Origin: Magnetospira sp. QH-2
Lineage (GTDB): Bacteria; Pseudomonadota; Alphaproteobacteria; Rhodospirillales; Magnetospiraceae
Direction of reading: 5' to 3'
Length of the DNA: 64,000 nucleotides
Assembly (NCBI RefSeq): GCF_000968135.1
Contig: NZ_FO538765.1
Location: 3,360,001 to 3,424,000 of the forward strand
The notes under the pieces were generated by a model. The model was not told where the DNA came from, did not search any database, and saw nothing but the letters and a program-made list of their open reading frames with translations. A program made the position numbers and the translations under genes. Of this stretch, positions 24,766-31,974 are shown piece by piece; positions within the stretch are counted from its first letter, which is position 1, and every line of letters starts with the position of its first letter.

Positions 24766-26172
24766 ATGGCTGAGCCAGGATTTGCTCCAATAGACGAAGT
24801 CGCTACCGAAGCTTTCAACGGTGCCATGGCCGATGGCGCATCGCCCGAGGAGGCCTTTGACGCCGCCGCGGAAGCCGTAACCAATCTGGCCGCCGAGGCC
24901 GGCGTACCCGCCGAGGCCATCGAGGCCGATCTGTCGGCCGCACGCGAAGCCTTTGATGGCGCGATGGCCGACGGTGCTTCCCCCGAGGAAGCCATGGGCG
25001 CCGCCCGCGAAGCCGGAGGTCAGGCCGCCGCCGACTGGGCGGAACAGAATGAACCGGAAGGCGATATGCCACCGCCCGAAGGGGACATGCCGCCACCCGA
25101 GGGTGAGGCGCCGCCGCCCGAAGGGGACGCTCCGCCGCCACCCGAGGGCGACATGGCTCCGCCGGAAGGTGAGGCCCCGCCACCCGAGGGGGATATGCCG
25201 CCACCGGAAGGCGAGGGCGATCCCATTGGCGATGCCGCCATGCAGGCCTTTGACCAGGCCATGGCCGATGGCCTGCCGCCGGAACAGGTCTTCGAAGCCG
25301 TCGCCGATGCGGTGATGGAAGCGGGAGAGGCCGAAGGCATCCCCCCAGAAGACATGCAAGAAGGTCTGGACGCCGCAGGGGAGGCCTTTGGTGCCGCCAT
25401 CGCCGATGGTGCCTCGCCGGAAGAGGCCATGGAATCGGCCATGCAGGCCGCCGAGGCGGCTGGACCGGAAGGCGAAGGCGATATGCCGCCACCCGAAGGC
25501 GATATGCCGCCGCCCGAGGGTGAGGCCCCACCGCCGCCCGAAGGTGAAGCGCCGCCACCCGAAGGCGATCATGCCGAGGGCGACGATCCCATCGGTCAGG
25601 CCGCCCAGCAGGCCTTTGAACAGGCCATGAATGACGGACTGCCGCCCGAGCAGGTCTTTGAGGCGGTCGCCGATGCGGTGATGGAAGCGGGAGAGGCCGA
25701 AGGCATTCCACCAGAAGACATGCAGCAGGGCATCGATGCCGCTGGCGAGGCATTCCAGACGGCCATGGAAGAAGGCGCCGATCCGCAAGGAGCCTTCGAC
25801 GCGGCCATGGAAGCCGGATCGGAAGCCGGGGACCAACCGCCGGAAGGCGAGCCCCCCATGGACGAAGGCGGTATGCCGCCGCCGGAAGGGGAAGGCGACA
25901 TGCCGCCACCGACCGACATGCCGCCGCCGGACGATGGCATGGGCGACGCCTTGGACGCCGCCTTGGGTGGCGACCCCGCCGGTGGCGACATGCCCCCGCC
26001 GCCGCCCAGCGATGCCGACATGGCCCTGGATCAGGCCATGGCTCAAACCGAGGCTGCCGGGTCCGAGCCGCCGCCGCCGGAAGGAGACATGCCACCCATG
26101 GATATGCCACCGCCGGAAGGGGAAGGCGAGCATCCGCAAGAACCTGGGATGGACGATACAGACGTGGTCTAG
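24766..26172 (+). CDS. Acidic Pro/Glu/Gly/Met repeat protein, candidate secreted substrate of the adjacent exporter
   Basis: 468 residues of extreme composition: no Lys, no Cys and only two Arg, both in the first 85 residues. Two kinds of segment alternate. Helical modules carry the motif AFxxAMADGxxPEExFxAxAxA (residues about 8-85, 152-233 and 274-355); low-complexity linkers are built from PPPEGDM and PPPEGEA. The module-plus-linker unit is repeated with a 122-residue (366-bp) period: GDPIGDAA at 151 and DDPIGQAA at 273, identical over AVADAVMEAGEAEGIPPEDMQ. There is no signal peptide. The tail ends DDTDVV; some type I substrates also end in acidic-hydrophobic residues. Its own promoter, strong ribosome site and terminator suggest high expression. 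Secretion by the upstream exporter and metal binding are inferences. Confidence 0.75.
   Translation: MAEPGFAPIDEVATEAFNGAMADGASPEEAFDAAAEAVTNLAAEAGVPAEAIEADLSAAREAFDGAMADGASPEEAMGAAREAGGQAAADWAEQNEPEGDMPPPEGDMPPPEGEAPPPEGDAPPPPEGDMAPPEGEAPPPEGDMPPPEGEGDPIGDAAMQAFDQAMADGLPPEQVFEAVADAVMEAGEAEGIPPEDMQEGLDAAGEAFGAAIADGASPEEAMESAMQAAEAAGPEGEGDMPPPEGDMPPPEGEAPPPPEGEAPPPEGDHAEGDDPIGQAAQQAFEQAMNDGLPPEQVFEAVADAVMEAGEAEGIPPEDMQQGIDAAGEAFQTAMEEGADPQGAFDAAMEAGSEAGDQPPEGEPPMDEGGMPPPEGEGDMPPPTDMPPPDDGMGDALDAALGGDPAGGDMPPPPPSDADMALDQAMAQTEAAGSEPPPPEGDMPPMDMPPPEGEGEHPQEPGMDDTDVV
25219..25950 (+). repeat. 366-bp internal coding duplication
   Basis: Two consecutive units start at 25219 (GATCCCATTGGC) and 25585 (GATCCCATCGGT). 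The first about 240 bp of each are strongly alike at DNA level, for example the stretch around 25300-25345 against 25666-25711. The proline-rich linker halves diverge. This indicates recent duplication within the acidic repeat gene. Confidence 0.7.
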
Positions 26173-26248
26173 ATCACGTCGGGTTTGATCGGATTCGATT
26201 GGACACGACACGCGCCAAGGCCCGTTTGTACCCGCGCAATAAAAATGG

Positions 26249-26276
26249 AAAACCCCGCCGCACCGGCGGGGTTTTT
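26249..26276 (+). terminator. Rho-independent terminator of the repeat-protein gene
   Basis: AACCCCGCCG-CAC-CGGCGGGGTT, followed by further Ts: a 10-bp GC-rich stem with a 3-base loop and T-run, 77 bp after the stop codon. Confidence 0.9.
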
Positions 26277-26374
26277 CGCGTTTCAACTCAGGGCGGCCCC
26301 CCCAAAAGAGCTTTCCTTGTATCATTCCCATATGGCTGGGATTACACTGTACCTATAGCGGAGGTTTTCCAACA

Positions 26375-26797
26375 GTGACCTCAACCACCAACATTGAGCA
26401 CGAGCGTATGATCTACCGCTGCCGGTCGATCATCGATACCGCGCGCGGCGGCCAAATCGATCACCATACGGTTATCGAATTGGACTTTCTGATCAAGGAA
26501 GTGCGTGAGCACTTGGACTACTGTATCCGCAAGATCAAAGAGGGTGAACGGACAGAATCCGCTCAGTTGGCCCTTGCCTTCGACCACCTGCTCATCGCCC
26601 GCGATGGAATCAAGGACAGCCAAGCGAACTTCTTGTTCCATCACCATATGGCCTCGGCCATGACATTTTTGTCCGAGCACCATCAGGTGTTCCAGATGAA
26701 CAAACCCGCGCTTCAGTCTTCCTTGCTCATGCAGCTGCTCGACGATCCAAACGCGGGGCCTCGCTCAGCTATTGAGGAAGCTCCAACCAGAAAGTAG
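26375..26797 (+). CDS. Conserved-looking hypothetical protein, His-rich helical
   Basis: 140 residues starting with GTG, preceded by GGAGG ten bases upstream. The protein is predicted all-helical, with a His cluster FLFHHHM near residue 90 and a further HH about 12 residues later; no family recognised. It is soluble, without signal peptide or membrane helix. Its 3' end overlaps the convergent histidine kinase gene by 29 bp. The His cluster could bind metal, but the pattern does not match hemerythrin. Codon usage agrees with the neighbours, supporting a real gene. Confidence 0.65.
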   Translation: MTSTTNIEHERMIYRCRSIIDTARGGQIDHHTVIELDFLIKEVREHLDYCIRKIKEGERTESAQLALAFDHLLIARDGIKDSQANFLFHHHMASAMTFLSEHHQVFQMNKPALQSSLLMQLLDDPNAGPRSAIEEAPTRK

Positions 26798-28469
26798 CCC
26801 CATCGCCGGGCTTGCTCCGCACATTCAGGGTGCCGCCCATGGCCTCAACCATTTTCTTGGTGGCCGTCAATCCGACACCGGCACCCTCGATGGCACCGGA
26901 TTTCCGATGCAAGCGATTGAACGGCTCGAACAACTGTTCATGTAAGTCTTCGGGGATTCCCTCCCCCGTATCGGTGACAAAGATCCCCAAATGGCCGTTC
27001 TCCATATCTTTCGTCGACAGGGTCGCCGCGCCGTTTTCACGGTTATATTTGATCGCGTTGGAAAGCAAATTGAAGAGAACCCGTTTCAGGAGCATTGGGT
27101 CCGCTGGCACATGGGTATCTGAATCAACATCAAAGATCAGCGACACCTGGTATTCCTCGACAATGTCATTAAGAGAGTCCCGCAGATCATTGCAGAGTTC
27201 GGCAATCCGAACCGGTCGTATACTCGGCGCCAATTTCCCAGACTCGATATGCTCCAAGTTGAGCACTTGATCGATCAACTCCAGCAAGACCTTCCCGGCG
27301 GAACGGATATGCTGGACCTGATTCATTTGACGAACCGATAAAGGGTCCTTCTTGCTGGATTCCAGTACCTGAGCGAACCCCAATATGGCATTCATCGGCG
27401 TGCGCATTTCATGGCTCATGGATGCCATGAAATCCGACTTGACGCGCAAGGCCTCCTCCGCCGCGTTTTTGGCGACGATCAACTGTTCTTCGGCATTCTT
27501 TCGGTTGGTGATATCCGTTTCGATGGCCATGAACTTTGTCGTCCCTTGGGCATCGGTGAACGGCTGGCAATCAATCTCGATCCAATAGGGGTTTCCGGAC
27601 TTCATATAGTTGAGAATTTCGACCCGGAAGGGCTCGCAATTGCGCAGCTTGGCGCCGATGTAGCGGACAGTTTCGGGATCCGTACCCGGCCCTTGCAACA
27701 CTTGTCCTGGCGCCTTGCCGAGAAGATCGTCGAGATCATATCCGGTCAGTCTTTGAAATCCATCGTTGACCCATTCCACCTTGCCCAGACGATCGGTGAC
27801 AACCACCCCGTTGACCGTTTCTCGGGCGATGCGTGCCAGCAGTTGGTTTTCTTGTTCCGTTACCGAAAGGCGGTCCCGCAATTCCAGCCACTTGTTGGCG
27901 GCGGAAATGGTCGACCCGACGATCACGGCGCCGATGACATTGTTCAACAGCAATATGGGACCGGCCGCTTTTAGAATGGCGATACCGGTATTGAAATCCG
28001 CGCTGACGAAGAAGGCCGGAAGCACAAAGAGCGTTCCTCCGGCCCCCAACCCCATCAGCATCGGGAGCGATACTCCCCGATTGGCCCGGGACAGATAGTG
28101 TCCCGCCAGGGCGCCAAACAAGCCATAAAGCAAAAACCCGATGACTCCGCCGAAAGCCACCGGTCCGCCAACCACGTACCAGCGCACCAGGGATCCGATG
28201 AGGGTCGCGAACGCCGCGCCAATCGGTCCGGCAAACACGCCGGCCAGAATCGCCGGGCCGCCCCGGGGATCAAACGTGGCTCCTTGCGGAAGCTGGATCG
28301 GATCCAGCATGACCGTCGCCGCCATGCAACCGAAGAAAACCCCCAAAATGACGGACCGAAATGCCTTGGCTTTGGCGGTTTCCGTGAATTGGCGCAGCAA
28401 GATATAGACGGACGCCAATAGCGCCAGAAGACCAAATCCTTGAAAAATATCGATGATCGTATCGAACAT
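26769..28469 (-). CDS. Membrane sensor histidine kinase (5TMR-LYT, PAS, HisKA, HATPase)
   Basis: About 566 residues. The N-terminal 200 residues contain six hydrophobic segments with the LytS/5TMR-LYT features FDPRGGPAILAGVFAGPIGA. A PAS/PAC domain follows (GVVVTDRLGKVEWVNDGFQRLTGY to AIETDITNRK), then HisKA with phosphorylated His in ASMSHEMRTPMNAI, and the ATPase with N-box NLLSNAIKY, DTGEGIP and GAGVGLT. It autophosphorylates in response to a membrane or PAS signal. No response regulator is adjacent, so it is an orphan. A TTG 11 codons upstream is open, but ATG at 28469 is likelier. Confidence 0.88.
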   Translation of the reverse strand: MFDTIIDIFQGFGLLALLASVYILLRQFTETAKAKAFRSVILGVFFGCMAATVMLDPIQLPQGATFDPRGGPAILAGVFAGPIGAAFATLIGSLVRWYVVGGPVAFGGVIGFLLYGLFGALAGHYLSRANRGVSLPMLMGLGAGGTLFVLPAFFVSADFNTGIAILKAAGPILLLNNVIGAVIVGSTISAANKWLELRDRLSVTEQENQLLARIARETVNGVVVTDRLGKVEWVNDGFQRLTGYDLDDLLGKAPGQVLQGPGTDPETVRYIGAKLRNCEPFRVEILNYMKSGNPYWIEIDCQPFTDAQGTTKFMAIETDITNRKNAEEQLIVAKNAAEEALRVKSDFMASMSHEMRTPMNAILGFAQVLESSKKDPLSVRQMNQVQHIRSAGKVLLELIDQVLNLEHIESGKLAPSIRPVRIAELCNDLRDSLNDIVEEYQVSLIFDVDSDTHVPADPMLLKRVLFNLLSNAIKYNRENGAATLSTKDMENGHLGIFVTDTGEGIPEDLHEQLFEPFNRLHRKSGAIEGAGVGLTATKKMVEAMGGTLNVRSKPGDGATFWLELPQ

Positions 28470-28577
28470 GGGATCCGGGCCCAGGCGTGAATCAGCCAAC
28501 AAGATTGCAGTGCTGTTTTATACACTGTCCGGATCGTTCCTGTGAACAAGCGGTTTTGGCCCTTGGGCGCGACGCCT

Positions 28578-29054
28578 TTACCCCTTCTTCGCCCGCTTGG
28601 TCATCTCTGCCTGACGCTGTCTTGCTTCCAAGGTCCAATGGCTCTTGATGAAGGCCAGTACGGCCCAAATCTGATCATCGGTGAGTTGGTCCGCGAAGCC
28701 GGGCATAGCACTGATAACGCCCTCGGGCATCAGGGCCTGCCCCCCCAGTTTGACGTAGTCGAACAACAGAAAATCGTCATGGTGCCAGGTATGGCCGGAG
28801 GTATCATGGGGTGGCGCGGGCAGGCTGCCATCTTCCTTGCGCACTTTCCAGTCCGGGGTTTCGCCCTGAAGGTTATCGCCATGGCAGGCGGCACAGGTCT
28901 CGGCATAGACGACCTTTCCAAGCGCCACTTGATCGGGATCATCGGGACTGCCCGGCACCCCAGGCGCTCCGGCCACCATGATGTTGGCATAGACTCCCGC
29001 CAAGCCGGTCAGCACCAGCGCCACCAGCACATAAGCCCATTTGAAGCCACCCAT
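28578..29054 (-). CDS. Membrane-anchored cytochrome c, class I
   Basis: 158 residues. A single N-terminal hydrophobic segment (7-27) acts as signal or anchor. Haem attachment is CAACH at 54-58, and the sixth ligand is probably Met117 in SAMPGF. The domain carries small-cytochrome features (ALGKVVYAETCAACHG, MPGFADQLTDDQIWAVLAFI) and a Lys-rich tail. Several His residues around 83-92 (GHTWHHDDF) form an insertion seen in some copper- or sulfur-linked cytochromes. It probably shuttles electrons in the periplasm. It lies 42 bp downstream of rlmH, which is probably positional only. Confidence 0.88.
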   Translation of the reverse strand: MGGFKWAYVLVALVLTGLAGVYANIMVAGAPGVPGSPDDPDQVALGKVVYAETCAACHGDNLQGETPDWKVRKEDGSLPAPPHDTSGHTWHHDDFLLFDYVKLGGQALMPEGVISAMPGFADQLTDDQIWAVLAFIKSHWTLEARQRQAEMTKRAKKG

Positions 29055-29096
29055 GGGTCGCCTCCCGTTGATTGTTTCCTTGAGTATAAGGCCGCC

Positions 29097-29558
29097 TCAG
29101 TCCCGGTGATAGGGATGGCCGGTCAAAATGCAGTGAGCGCGATAGACCTGCTCGGCGACCAAGGCGCGGACCATCAGATGCGGCCAGGTCATGGTGCCCA
29201 GGCACAGCAAGAGATCGGCCTTCTTGCGGACCCTGTCATGCAGCCCGTCGGCGCCGCCGATGACAAAGGCCACGTCCCGGCCCATATGACGCCATTGCTC
29301 GTAGCGCTCGGCGAAGCCGCGGGTGGTGAGGGATTTACCCTTTTCGTCCAGGGCGATGATCAGCGATCCATCGGGTACCGCCCCCAACAGCAATTCCGCT
29401 TCTCTGGCTTTGAGTTTGTCGGGGGGCAAACGCTTCTTTTCCTCCACCTCGCGCAGTTCGAGGGGAAAAGGAAGCCTGCGGGCGTAGCGCTCGAACAAAG
29501 AGCGTTCCTCCCCATGGCCGGACCCAAATCGTCCGACCGCCACGATGGCCATTTTCAT
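29097..29558 (-). CDS. rlmH: 23S rRNA (pseudouridine1915-N3)-methyltransferase RlmH
   Basis: 153 residues, the standard RlmH length. SPOUT-fold features are visible: LIIALDEKGKSLTT, the knot motif FVIGGADGLHD and the C-terminal HCILTGHPYHRD that completes the SAM site. It methylates pseudouridine 1915 in helix 69 of 23S rRNA. It lies 13 bp after rsfS, the usual order. Confidence 0.95.
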   Translation of the reverse strand: MKMAIVAVGRFGSGHGEERSLFERYARRLPFPLELREVEEKKRLPPDKLKAREAELLLGAVPDGSLIIALDEKGKSLTTRGFAERYEQWRHMGRDVAFVIGGADGLHDRVRKKADLLLCLGTMTWPHLMVRALVAEQVYRAHCILTGHPYHRD

Positions 29559-29571
29559 GTCAGCTCAGGCG

Positions 29572-29985
29572 CTACAAAGCCGCACCAGCGCCTGCCGCGG
29601 CTTGGGGGGTCGGCAGTTCCAAGCCCCACATTTTTTCCAGGTTATAAAACGACCGGACTTCCGAGCGGAACAGATGAATCAACACATCGCCGGCGTCCAA
29701 TAGGACCCAGTCGCCCTGCTGCTCACCTTCCGTCGGAATGGAAGGGATGCCCAGTTTTTTCAGTTTTTCCCGGAGATGCATACTCATGGCGCCCAAATGC
29801 CGCTGGGAGCCGCCCGTGGCGATGACCATGTAGTCCGCAAGGCTGGTCTTGCCGATGAGGTTGATGACGATCACGTCCTGCGCTTTATCGTCATCAAGTT
29901 GCCGCTCCACCAGGTCCAAAACTTCCTTGGCCGGGGGGAGAGCTTTTGCTGCGGTTGCTATCTGTCGCTTCCTTCCGTTTTCCAT
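29572..29985 (-). CDS. rsfS: Ribosome silencing factor RsfS
   Basis: 137 residues. Motifs of the RsfS/YbeB/Iojap family: DVIVINLIGKTSLADYMVIATGGSQRHL, then EGEQQGDWVLLDAGDVLIHLF and RSFYNLEKMWG. It binds ribosomal protein L14 and blocks joining of the 50S and 30S subunits during starvation. The reading frame stays open far upstream into nadD, but the ATG at 29985 (MENGRKRQ) is the only start giving the family length. Confidence 0.95.
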   Translation of the reverse strand: MENGRKRQIATAAKALPPAKEVLDLVERQLDDDKAQDVIVINLIGKTSLADYMVIATGGSQRHLGAMSMHLREKLKKLGIPSIPTEGEQQGDWVLLDAGDVLIHLFRSEVRSFYNLEKMWGLELPTPQAAAGAGAAL

Positions 29986-29986
29986 A

Positions 29987-30577
29987 TTACGTCCGAAACC
30001 CACCCCGGGCCCGGATCGCCGTTGCCGAAGCGGTGTGTTGGCGAATGAACAGAAACGTCCAGGCCGGCGGGGTGCGGTTGGCCAGATGGAAGGCCTGCCT
30101 TTCCCCAACCCGCGCCCGGGCGAACCTGACGGCCGCCGCGCCGGACAACGCTCTCGAAGCATACGTGGGCCGGGCGAAAACCGCAACTGGGACACGATGA
30201 AAGATAGATGTCCATTTCCACCAGCGGGGAATTTGTGCCAAATTATCGGCTCCCATCAACCAGATAAAGCATGTCCGAGGATTTCGCTGGGTCAGCTGTC
30301 GCAGGGTATCGGCGGTGTATCGGGTGCCCAGACGGGTCTCCAGATCGGTGACCTTCATGCGCCGTTCATCCTTGGTCAGCGCTTGTGCCGAGGCCCATCG
30401 GTCCTCGAACTTTCCCATCCCATGGGCAGGTTTCAATGGATTACCCGGCGAGACCAACCACCAAACCTGATCCAGCCGCAACCGCCGCAGCGCCTCGCGG
30501 CTGATATGCAGGTGCCCTTCGTGGGCCGGATTGAACGAGCCGCCCAGCAAGCCGATACGTAGGCCGCGCCCGCTCAT
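29987..30577 (-). CDS. nadD: Nicotinate-nucleotide adenylyltransferase NadD
   Basis: 196 residues starting at ATG 30577. The nucleotidyltransferase motif GGSFNPAHEGHL (the HxGH active site), the SPGNPLK segment and GADNLAQIPRWWKW identify NadD, which joins nicotinate mononucleotide with ATP to give deamido-NAD. The frame is open upstream within proA, but that extension is an artefact. It lies between proA (4 bp) and rsfS (1 bp). The usual C-terminal ISST.IR signature is replaced by a variant ending (HTASATAIRARGG). Confidence 0.92.
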   Translation of the reverse strand: MSGRGLRIGLLGGSFNPAHEGHLHISREALRRLRLDQVWWLVSPGNPLKPAHGMGKFEDRWASAQALTKDERRMKVTDLETRLGTRYTADTLRQLTQRNPRTCFIWLMGADNLAQIPRWWKWTSIFHRVPVAVFARPTYASRALSGAAAVRFARARVGERQAFHLANRTPPAWTFLFIRQHTASATAIRARGGFRT

Positions 30578-30581
30578 CGGG

Positions 30582-31856
30582 TCACGGCCGCGTCTGGCCG
30601 GTCCCGCGCACCAGATACTTGAAGCTGGTGAGCTGCTCCACCCCCACGGGGCCCCGGGCATGCATCTTGCCGGTGGAGATACCGATCTCGGCGCCCATGC
30701 CGAATTCGCCCCCATCGGCGAACTGGGTCGAGGCATTGAGCATGACGATGGCGCTGTCGATACGGTTGAGAAAGCGTTCCGCCGCCTCGGCATCCTCGGT
30801 GATGATGCACTCGGTATGCTGCGAGGAATGGGCATTCACATGGTCGATCGCCTGTTCCACGCCGTCCACCACCTTGACCGAGACAATGGCGTCCAGATAT
30901 TCGGTATCCCAATCGGTATCGTCGGCGGCGGTGACCCGGGCATCCAAGGCCTGTACGTCGGCATCGCCGCGCACTTCGCACCCGGCCTCAATCAGGTCGT
31001 TGAGCAGAGCGGGAAAGTGGCTTTTCAGCACCGGCTTATCCACCAAAATGGTCTCCGTGGCGCCACAGATCCCGGTGCGGCGCATTTTGGCGTTGAAGGC
31101 CACGGCATGGGCCTTCCGCGCATCGGCGGCCCGGTCAATATAGGTATGGCAAATGCCGTCCAGGTGCTTGAACAGGGGAATACGGCTTTCCGCCGTCACC
31201 CGCTCGATCAGCCCCTTGCCGCCTCGGGGAACAATCACATCGATCTCGTCGCTCATGGTCAGCATGATGCCCACGGCGGCCCGGTCGGTGGTGGGGATCA
31301 TCTGAATGCAGGTCTCGGGCAGTCCCGCTTCGGCCAGCCCCTGTTGCAGGCAATCCAGAATAGCGCGCGAGGAATGAAAGCTCTCCGATCCGCCGCGCAG
31401 GATCGCCGCATTGCCAGCCTTCAGGCACAGGGCGCCCGCATCGGCGGTCACGTTGGGACGGCTCTCATAGATGATTCCGATGACCCCCAACGGCACCCGC
31501 ACCCGGGCGATATCCAGCCCGTTGGGCCGGTCCCAGCGGGCCAGTTCGGTGCCTACCGGATCGTCCAGGTCGGCGATCTGTTCCAGGCCCACGGCCATGG
31601 CTTCGATGCGATCATCGGAAAGCAGCAAACGATCAAGCATGGAGGGACTCAAACCCTTGGCCTCGCCGGCCGCCATGTCCTTGCCATTGGCTTCCTGGAT
31701 GATCGGGGCATTGGTGCGCAGGGCCGCTGCCGCCGCGCGCAGGGCCCGGTTCTTGGCGGTGCTATCGGTGGTCGCGAGCTGAGCCGCGGCCCGCTTGGCG
31801 TCGCCACCAAGGCGTTTCATGAGAGTGGGGATATCTTGTTGCGTTTCCACGTTCAT
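30582..31856 (-). CDS. proA: Gamma-glutamyl phosphate reductase ProA
   Basis: 424 residues of the ALDH-like ProA family. [18 protein letters not shown] and [14 protein letters not shown] mark the NADPH and substrate regions; catalytic Cys is in [16 protein letters not shown] at the C-terminus is typical. It reduces gamma-glutamyl phosphate to glutamate semialdehyde in proline synthesis. proB is not in the window. The gene is first in the proA-nadD-rsfS-rlmH run, with gaps of 1-13 bp. Confidence 0.96.
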   Translation of the reverse strand: MNVETQQDIPTLMKRLGGDAKRAAAQLATTDSTAKNRALRAAAAALRTNAPIIQEANGKDMAAGEAKGLSPSMLDRLLLSDDRIEAMAVGLEQIADLDDPVGTELARWDRPNGLDIARVRVPLGVIGIIYESRPNVTADAGALCLKAGNAAILRGGSESFHSSRAILDCLQQGLAEAGLPETCIQMIPTTDRAAVGIMLTMSDEIDVIVPRGGKGLIERVTAESRIPLFKHLDGICHTYIDRAADARKAHAVAFNAKMRRTGICGATETILVDKPVLKSHFPALLNDLIEAGCEVRGDADVQALDARVTAADDTDWDTEYLDAIVSVKVVDGVEQAIDHVNAHSSQHTECIITEDAEAAERFLNRIDSAIVMLNASTQFADGGEFGMGAEIGISTGKMHARGPVGVEQLTSFKYLVRGTGQTRP

Positions 31857-31974
31857 GGGTCTTTCCCGTCATCGATACATGATCTCTGCCCTTGGATGTA
31901 GCAGAGCCGCTCAATGTCATAAAGCGTTTAAGGGGAACGGCAGCCATGCGATCCATGCGCCAAAGCAATTCGCT

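Noticed and set aside
25060-25580. CRISPR-like array suspected from many similar GC-rich units
   Set aside because: The units are in-frame coding repeats (PPPEGDM/PPPEGEA) of varying length, without unique spacers or cas genes.
24766-26172. RTX toxin or adhesin as exporter substrate
   Set aside because: No GGxGxDxUx nonapeptides were found; the repeats are Pro/Glu/Gly/Met-rich instead.
24763-26331. Long minus-strand open frame opposite the acidic repeat gene (522 codons, His/Arg/Gly-rich)
   Set aside because: It is the mirror of the GC-rich coding repeats; composition is unnatural and there is no ribosome site. The plus strand has promoter, start signal and terminator.
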